DNA from: Sphaerolaimus hirsutus
Taxonomy: Eukaryota > Nematoda > Chromadorea > Monhysterida > Sphaerolaimidae
Length of the DNA: 64,000 nucleotides
NCBI GenBank assembly: GCA_964036195.1
Contig: OZ038454.1
Location: 24,166,315 to 24,230,314, forward strand
Reading direction: 5' to 3'
In this document: one piece after another, positions 56,731 to 64,000 of the stretch
How the letters are laid out: each line of letters starts with the position of its first letter
How positions within the stretch are numbered: position 1 is the first letter of the stretch
The notes under the pieces: model-generated
Told to the model about the DNA's origin: nothing
The model's input: only the letters and a program-made list of their open reading frames with translations
Databases searched by the model: none
Translations under genes and position numbers: made by a program

Positions 56731-57893
56731 CTTAGTAATCCGAAAACTTGAAAAAAAAGAAAAAAAACATGCGTCAACCTACGTACTACGTACACTTTTG
56801 CCTTGAGGATAGGATACTCGTTCAAAATGTGTGACATCTTGTGAAAAGTGATGGTATTCATGGCGCAGTAAATAAATCAAAAATTATCATTTTTCATCGA
56901 ATTTAGGGGGGTTAAATTTAGTGATTAAACGGCACTATGGCACTGGCGCCATAGCATATGTGGTCTTGGTGCTATGTATATTGCTTACATTTGCAAGAGC
57001 CAAATTCACTTGGCCTGACAGATATTTAGGTATATGTTAGGCAATGCACTACAGAAATTTCGTTTTTTCCACAATATAAAATTTCATACAGACCAGATAA
57101 AGCTATTCATGAGGAAAAGAATCCTTAAAACATTAATAGCATTGAATTTAAAATGATATTGCTATACACACTTCTGGAATAACGATGATGTTATGTCTTG
57201 GCATAAATATTGGTTTATTTTAAAATATTTATTTATTTGTTATGTTATTTATGTATTGAATAATGCCTAAACTCAAATATCTTATTGCTATACAATTCTA
57301 CACAATGAAACAGTCAAAGACACCCATCGTTGACACACAAACACCACCTCAAATACATTGCACAATTTTGAACTATCGTAGAAAAAAAACAAGCAGGTTT
57401 CATCGCTCTTCACAGACCTGCACCCCATTACAGTGTGAGACTCATAAATGTTGACAATGTTGGCATATCCAATCCACATTCAGATCTAGTTGAATTAACT
57501 TCAATTTTATGATTGGAATGAAAAATACCATCCACTGGCCACAACCCACAGCAATTCCTTTATGCAAAAGCAACACAGCATCCTGCCGGCTGCGCCATGT
57601 TGTGGGGTGTGGTCAGTGGAGGTTATTTTCTTCCATATCTCATGAAAGTCAGGTTAGATTGTGGGTTGAAGTTTGTGTTTGGAGTTGCCCTCTGTTGTTG
57701 TCTGAAGACTGGAGTGATTGGCTTTGTTTAAGACTTCATGGTCCAAGTCCAGAGGTGGGTGCTTTCCTTTATTGGAGTGTTCAATTGCTTTAAGTAATAT
57801 TGCTATAGAATGACTGACTGGTGCAAAAGTATCTACTTATATATATGTCTGGACCTCCCAAGATACTGCCACAGCTGGTGTTGGAAGTCAATG

Positions 57894-58347
57894 TACCGTA
57901 TTTCCTCGAAATACCCCCGGGGGGTTTATTGTTTCATAGTGAGAATTTTGAGGGGGGGTTAAACGAGGGGGGGGGGTATTTCGAGGGGGGGGGTTTATTA
58001 TTTCGCCAGAAATTTTTTGAAAACCAAGTACTAAATTGTCGTCTGAAACGTACGCAGACGTCGAAAATGCAACAAAAATCGCCATTTATAAGACTCTAAA
58101 GACTTGTATAAGTGTGTAAACGTATAATCACTGTTCTCACATAACAGAGTCATCGTTTTTAACGTGTGTTTTGCATTACCCAGATGACAAACCGCAGCCT
58201 TTGTCATTTACGTTCTCTATACACTAAATTTGGGGGGGGGGTATTTCGAGGGGGGGTTTATAAGTTCATAGTGTCCATTTTGAGGGGGGGTATTTCGAGG
58301 GGGGGGGGGTATTTCGAGGGGGGGGGGTATTTCGAGGAAATACGGTA
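57894..58347. mobile_element. TA-flanked MITE with long G tracts
   Basis: Ends TACCGTATTTCCTCGAAATA and its complement. Interior AACGTGTGTTTTGCATTACC is shared, inverted, with the copy at 39868. Confidence 0.85.
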
Positions 58348-59024
58348 TTCAATCATAAAATAGCTGCGCCACACAGGTAATAACATGAAAATAATCCCTA
58401 GACTGCATTGTTAGAGCTACGATACAGCTAATTCCCAATTTAGACATGCTCAAAATTTGAGACATGCAAATATTGTTATGACATGTCCATATTAAATGAT
58501 GACATAAAAACATGCAGCAGCTGTTACTTGATGAATGGGATTGGGATTGGAATTGTGCTTATGTCTTAAATATGTACAGACAGCGCATTTCAAGCTACTT
58601 ACAATTTACCTATTTTAAGCTACTTACAACTTACCTAGGTGTGTCAATGTATTAGCTCTCCTGTACTTACTTACCACTGCTTAAATACTACCACATGTAG
58701 CTGCACTCATACTTAAAATAATTACTACATAAATATACCGTAATTCCTTTAGTTTAATAGTTTAGAATAGTTTAATTTACTTTGTCGTTTTAATGTAAAT
58801 TGACCATGTACCTCTACGCATGTAAAATCGCTACGAAGACCCGGCACGAATGTAATTATAACTGGCACACATGTAGTCCCTCTAGTAGGTGAATTCGAAC
58901 CATATAAATCGATATTAGTCTTATGCTTCCTGTGGTAATATAATTATTGTAGACCTTTGGAAAAGTATGATGCCAAGGCTTGTGGACAGGAAGTATAAAT
59001 TGAAGTAATGTCTCAAGTAAATGG

Positions 59025-59255
59025 CGTCAAGCGCCAGAAGCGCCATAGCGCTTTTTGCTTTGGCGCTAGCGCCAAGCGCTAGCGCCATGCATTCTGATCC
59101 TGGCACCAGGCAAAAATAGCGCCATGGCGCTTTTTATGGCTGTGGCGCCAAGCGCCAATGGCGCCACAGCAAAATACCGCCAAAAGCGCCATGGCGCTTT
59201 TTCCTTTGGCGCTAGCGACAGGCGCCAGCGCCATGGCGCTTTTCCATCACTAGTT
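59025..59255. repeat. AGCGCCATGGCGCTTTT palindromic repeat cluster
   Basis: Multiple GGCGC and GCGCC inversions ending TTTTCCATCACTAG, the mirror of the TAGTGATGGAAAA start used elsewhere. A similar cluster lies at 59895-60075. Confidence 0.7.
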
Positions 59256-59480
59256 TCTTGAGTCATTGAAAGGTGAAAATGGAACAGGAAAAACACTGTT
59301 CTATTCGACGCGTTTTGAGGAAATTCGCTATTTTGAACCCAACAAATTATCTTGAAGATAAACCAATCGCAGAAAATCGTTTTAGGCACAAGTAAGATTA
59401 CGCATAGTCATACCATAACAGGTAGCGGCATCAATATTCACCAAAATCTGGACGATTATTAGTGCGAGAAGGACAATGTG

Positions 59481-59726
59481 CCTACACACACTAGTTTTCA
59501 CCGTGACTTCATGTGAAAACTGAAATTTTTTCAAATGCAATTTGATGAACACGCCACACGGTTGAACGATTTTATTTTCTTTAAATTAGAGATTAAATTA
59601 ATGAAAGTTAAAGTTTGAAAATATTAAAACTAAAATACATATAGCATACAAAAAGAGTAGGCTGAATGTCGCCATGTCGCCATTTCAGTTTTCACATCGG
59701 TCACGGTGAAAACTAGTGTGTGTAGG
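59481..59726. mobile_element. Element with 26-base perfect inverted ends
   Basis: CCTACACACACTAGTTTTCA at the left continues to CCGTGA and is perfectly inverted at the right end. The interior is AT-rich with no open frame. A solo right-end-like copy is at about 33501-33519. Confidence 0.75.
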
Positions 59727-62700
59727 GCCAATCCGTTTTTTTATTAAGCACTGGAATTTTAAGCATGGTTTTGTAAATTTGTTTCGGTGCGACTGGAAAC
59801 AACGACGAGGGGTGCATTCAGGGGCCAGTTCCGCAAGTGGAAAAGTTAAGAGTTAAAACTTAAGAGTTGAGTAAAATGACAAATGACAAGTTATGAGTAG
59901 TGATGTAAAAAGCGCCAGAAGCTCGCCAAGCGAGCGCCAAGCGCCAATGGCGCCACAGCAAGATAGCGCCAAGCGCCAAAAGCGCCATGGCGCTTTTCTG
60001 GACCACGGCGCCAAGCGCCAATGGCGCCAGAGGATGTTGGCGCCAAGCGCCAATAGCGCCAGCGCCAAAACATTTTACTGCTCATACAGTGCAGACACGC
60101 TAATAATGCACTGCTATTTGTTTATTCGTTTAAGACGCAAGATTTAAGTCAACTCCAATCCAGTTTTGTTCTTTCTGTCATGTTTTTTTTACAGCTAAGA
60201 GTTAGGGTTGAGTGCTTAGATTTTTATGGACATTGTACAGTTAATTTTAGCATGTGTATTTCCCCATTTTTGTGTGCCTGACCGTATTATGGGTGGGTCA
60301 CTTACTTACACTTGCGCTTCCCCCCCCCCCGATTCGGTGGGATGCATTCATCTTCTGTGTGTACTACAAGTAAAAAGGATTGACCCGATTTACACACTAG
60401 TTGACAACGACACCCAATGTCAACTGGTTCCCATCCAAATTCAGAGCTAGCTCGAGTAGCTAATGCAAATTCGCAAGTAACACTACCCATTGTTGTTGCA
60501 TACAAATATACCTAATGTACTTGCCGGTCTTGTGTAAGAGCGTTTTTACAATGGGAAAGACGCCACCCCACAAATTTTTAGACAACCAAATGCAATAATA
60601 ATTCACGGAATGTAAACTGTCACGTGTTTTGTAAACCAAATTTAAATAAATCCCCTCAGGTATTTTGGCAGCTTTTTGTAGTCTACGGGGCCTGCGCGGC
60701 ATGCGCGGCCATGCAGTGAGCTGCGCAGCTCCCTGACAGAGCACTGCACAGCAAGATCGATGCCGCTACACTGGCAGACCGAGTTTTACCACGTTTTTAG
60801 CGGTTGTAGTGCTCTGCACAATTTCATTTCCTTATCCCCCACTAAATGTGTTCTTTTAATGTGTGCCAATTCAACTTAGGTAAAATTAGCTAAGTTATGT
60901 CTAGCCCAAATATAAACTACATTCCATGTGGCACAAGGTGAGAGGGGAATTTCACGTTTTTCACTCTAAAATGCCATGGCGCGGCGTGTGGACGCCTTTG
61001 AAGTCGTCGGCACACTGTTGTGATTTTCTGGGCGGCCGAATGCACATTCCACCCTTTACTTATCTTTGGGCAGAGGCGGAGACTGACGACTGATAAGTAG
61101 GTGGCGACCGGAAGCCAGGAACAATGAATTTCACAAAAAATACCAAAAACAAATACTGTTCCGAGTTCCTCCCCATGTTGACTAGATTGTCGTGCGTCAT
61201 CTAGTATCGGTGGGTGGTAGGAACAGCTTCTGATAACGCCCCAAGTGACAAGTCGCAGTCCAAAAAAATACATTTTCTGCCGCCCCAGCATAAATACGTT
61301 CACTGCACGTTCTGCAAAAATATCGTCTTCGGACACGTTTCCTTAAAATTTACACACGCATTTAAAACCTGGACCTCCGGGCCCAGTGCAGTGCACACCA
61401 GCGGCAAGCGGCCGGTGAAGTAGAGTGAGAGGGCAGATAGTGCGGTAAAAACGCTCTGAATCATGTAGCCAAAAAACCGCTGAATACACAGATTCATGAC
61501 ACTTGTATAACATTTAAATTGCACATACCGCAATATTTTTTAACACTACAACTTAATTTGCAACATATTGCAACACTTTTCATTTGATTGTCATTCATCG
61601 GGTCATCAGCAAGCTTTGAATTAGGCTTGGAACCAGTTGACTTTGGTGTCATTGACAACTTGTGTTTATAAGTCCATTCGATTGGAAAAGTAAAAAATAT
61701 CTGTACAATTGCTGGGACATGATTTAGAAAAAAAGCAATGAGAGGGTTTGTTTTTCCTGGGACAGACTTACAGTAGCACATTTACTTCTGTAAATTATAC
61801 ACATAGGGTTCTTTCTTGCATAAATTAATGATATACAGTGCGCGCAGAAATTCCTGTGCGTATTGGCACCGAGCCATGTGCCACTGTTACTCCGCGCACT
61901 CGCGCCAGCCTACATCATAAAACTGCATGTGAATTTTAAAATCAAATACCTCAAATAAAAATAAAAAAGTCGAACGTGAAACTGTCGCTCGGTATTCTGT
62001 CACGCTTTATCAAACTGCAAGTCAGTTTACTCATCATTTGTGATCACTGCAACCAGATATTGTAAAATAACAGTATTCAGATCATAATTGCCTTGCGTCA
62101 TGTTGAACAATGGTCAATTCAATGCGAATGGTGCCAAACGTATGAAAATCGGCAACAAGGTGACACCTGAACGCAGATGGGGCAGTGACAAGGTTGGAGG
62201 ACTATTTTTTACTTGTGTGGTAGTCCAGACAAAGTTTTGAGCAATATGGCGCTTTTTTATTTTTCCCGAAAACGCTGACAGGTACTCCGAGGTACCTCCA
62301 CCTAATTTATTATTCAACTTTTTTGGAATTTTGCCAATTCCTCAAACATTTATCTGGAGAGTGTATAAAAGTTACCCACGGGTGAACATTGGTCTGGAAG
62401 GTGGTTTGGAAATTTGCTAGGCCGCGCGTGTCATTTTCCCCATACAATCTTGTGATTTTTACAAACCTTTGAGGCCCACCACACGCTTAAAATGGAAATT
62501 GTGGGTCGAGCGTACGCACAGGGAGCTAAAATTATGTGCTTTCTCTGTCAAATGTAAGAGATCGTAGAAATTTAACTGTCGTTATTGAGCTCACACACAA
62601 AAAAAAGATGAGCCTGACGGAACGTTCGTGATTTTTGGGGTTAGCGCTAGTGGGCATTTACACGAAAGTGGGCGGAGCTTGCGCCGACCGCCGCATGCAA

Positions 62701-62748
62701 AGCAAAAGTTAAATGCAGGTAGACTTATAAATATATAACCCTTTGCAG

Positions 62749-62831
62749 GAGAAGCGATTGCTGCCTACTCCGAGCAGCGTTGCGTAGATGCGCATGCAAT
62801 CATTGACCTGGCCATGTATAATTACTTGGAG
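62749..62831 (+). CDS. Kynurenine 3-monooxygenase-like exon
   Basis: Between CTTTGCAG and GTACAA, phase 1 to 0. Encodes GEAIAAYSEQRCVDAHA, then IIDLAMYNYLE. The pattern Y-S-x-x-R-x-x-D-A-H-A-I-x-D-L-A-x-Y-N-Y-x-E is specific to the C-terminal half of kynurenine 3-monooxygenase (an FAD enzyme of tryptophan breakdown on the outer mitochondrial membrane). Upstream exons with the GxGxxG and GDAAH motifs were not found on this strand between 56254 and here. Confidence 0.7.
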
Positions 62832-62978
62832 GTACAATTACTTGGTGTAACATTATTTTCTGCATGTGCAAATCGAAATTACTTCACTTCAACTATGATT
62901 GTAAATTAAAATACCTACATGATTGGAAAAAAACATTCGGTGAACTTTCCCATTGTCAACTATTGCGTCACTATGCAG

Positions 62979-63053
62979 TTGCGCGATCTTGTGAACAAGA
63001 CGTCGTTCAAGGCTCGGAAAAGATTGGACAACTTCCTGTTTTGGTTAATTTAA
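62979..63053 (+). CDS. Kynurenine 3-monooxygenase-like exon, next
   Basis: Phase 0 after CTATGCAG. Encodes LRDLVNKTSFKARKRLDN, then FLFWLI and TAA. M/L-R-D-L-V-N-x-x-x-F-x-x-R-K-x-L-D-N-F-L continues the family alignment directly from the previous exon. The family normally goes on for several dozen more residues including a C-terminal membrane anchor. Either a GT donor at 63044 is used and the rest lies beyond the window, or the copy is truncated. Confidence 0.65.
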   Translation: MRDLVNKTSFKARKRLDNFLFWLI

Positions 63054-64000
63054 TTTAATTAAAGGTAGAGCGGATCAACGTAAATACAAGCAATTATACT
63101 CATACATAAGGGACAGCCAAGATTAGGTCTGGTCCTTCCGCACAGGATACAGTATATAGGAAATATATATAAATGTCAACACAAAAATTAACAAATTCCA
63201 ATGTCAACAAAAACATAAAGAACGTCACCTAACATTACTTCAATCACCATTTGTTATCGAGCATTCTGCCAATGGCACACCACCCAAATCCAAAGTATTT
63301 TATGACCTGGAAAGTGATGCTCATTCCATGATCTGAAAAATTTGGGGGTTTTCTCTTTAGAAGTTGAATTATCACATACATGTAATTGATTCTTTTACAA
63401 ATTTTTATCTAATGCAATTTTAACATATTATTTAAAGTGAAATTTTTTTTGTTTTTAATCTGTAAATCATCACAATGATGTCACAGCATTGCCCATGCAA
63501 ACATACTGCTGTAAATGTCAAATGACATTGCATGAATATATATACAATCACCCCGACTGAGTATTATTCAGACTTAGGTGATAGTGATACTCAGCACTCA
63601 TTTACCATTTACAGCAGCATTCAATTACCAGCGCTATCCACGAAAGTATAACCCAGTGCAAACCAACTTATCTATCAAATCTCTGTGTCTGCTACAAACA
63701 TTTCCATCAAGCAAGTCATATTTAGATGCACAGTTATACACACATTTGAGAGTGGCAATGTCATTTCGCATTCTGTCCAAGTTTCATTTCGCATTCTGTC
63801 CAAGTTGTCATTTCGCATTCTGTCCAAGTTATTCTGTCCATGGTTAATCCCCAAATACTGGATGCCACTGTATTCAATGGTCACATTCAGCAGAGTACGG
63901 TACCATCACGCCGCGCAGCACAGACAGTGGCAGGATAAGGTCGGTTTCTTAGGTGTTATATATACCGTAAATGCTCTAATAATACAACAGGTCTCCAATA
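63054..64000. other. AT-rich region after the monooxygenase-like exons
   Basis: No exon continuing the monooxygenase family was recognised. Contains a TTTCGCATTCTGTCCAAGTT tandem repeat (63758-63840) and, at 63963, a TACCGTAAATGCTCTAATAA sequence that may be the left end of another MITE cut by the window edge. Confidence 0.55.
63758..63840 (+). repeat. Three tandem CATTTCGCATTCTGTCCAAG units
   Basis: A unit of about 24-28 bases repeated three times, the last one shortened. Confidence 0.85.

Larger units (their letters stand above)
56255..62748. other. Intergenic region between phosphatase and monooxygenase-like exons
   Basis: Holds two TA-flanked MITEs (56494 and 57894), GC-rich AGCGCCATGGCGC repeats (59025-59255, 59895-60075), an inverted-terminal element (59481-59726) and AT-rich sequence. 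An AATAAA at 56871 could end the phosphatase transcript, but it lies 617 bases past the stop and beyond a MITE. No exon was accepted. Confidence 0.55.

Noticed and set aside
60655..60815. GC-rich patch with a possible plus-strand exon (IDAATLADRVLPRF)
   Set aside because: GAGCACTGC and GTAGTGCTC around it form an inverted repeat, and neither frame joins the monooxygenase-like exons.
60917..61336. 139-codon minus-strand open frame, including VNVFMLGRQKMYF in another frame
   Set aside because: No recognised domain, no convincing splice sites, and no agreement with a neighbour; kept as unassigned.
63758..63840. CRISPR-like direct repeats
   Set aside because: Adjacent tandem units without spacers, in a eukaryotic context.

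Overview
The window is nuclear DNA from an invertebrate animal. Short GC-rich exons sit in AT-rich introns that are mostly filled with small DNA transposons. The domain types (C-type lectin, EGF, WSC, DEG/ENaC, tyrosine phosphatase, thyroglobulin type 1) are metazoan. I cannot name the species. Exons were read by hand from splice sites, intron phase and protein motifs; there is no transcript evidence.

Gene 1 (+, 1473-37840, 5' end outside the window): 42 consecutive exons whose phases all agree encode about 1,700 residues. The order is two C-type lectin domains, one EGF, a third C-type lectin domain, six EGFs, a WSC-like domain, fourteen EGFs, then the extracellular core and second membrane helix of a DEG/ENaC (amiloride-sensitive) sodium channel, then stop. 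The channel end has the GAS selectivity motif. This resembles the nematode EGAS proteins (EGF plus ASC domain) with lectin and WSC modules added. No first membrane helix is seen between the EGF array and the channel core, so it may lie upstream of the window.

Gene 2 (+, 41763-56254): a cytosolic-looking protein tyrosine phosphatase of about 450 residues. It has a basic, low-complexity N-terminus and a catalytic domain with NRYRDV, WPD, HCSAGIGRTG and QTEMQY motifs. A 7.7-kb intron holds a small antisense gene 3 (-, about 49743-50820). Its last two exons encode a four-cysteine thyroglobulin type-1 domain and are followed by a poly(A) signal.

Gene 4 (+, 62749-63053): two exons matching the C-terminal region of kynurenine 3-monooxygenase. 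The rest of that gene was not found.

Between and inside these genes is a dense transposon landscape. It includes more than 20 TA-flanked MITEs with TACCGTATT termini, at least eight hAT-like elements with 8-bp target duplications, a Tc1-like element and several long foldbacks. The most notable observation is that in three places a small inverted-repeat element interrupts a conserved coding exon so cleanly that removing it plus one copy of the short target duplication restores the family's reading frame. The places are the DEG/ENaC core at 35053-35295, the phosphatase just before its active site at 53719-54001, and the phosphatase C-terminus at 55752-56189. Only the second offers an obvious full GT-AG solution, built from splice sites inside the element. 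These are candidates for transposon-driven intron gain, or for recent disruption.
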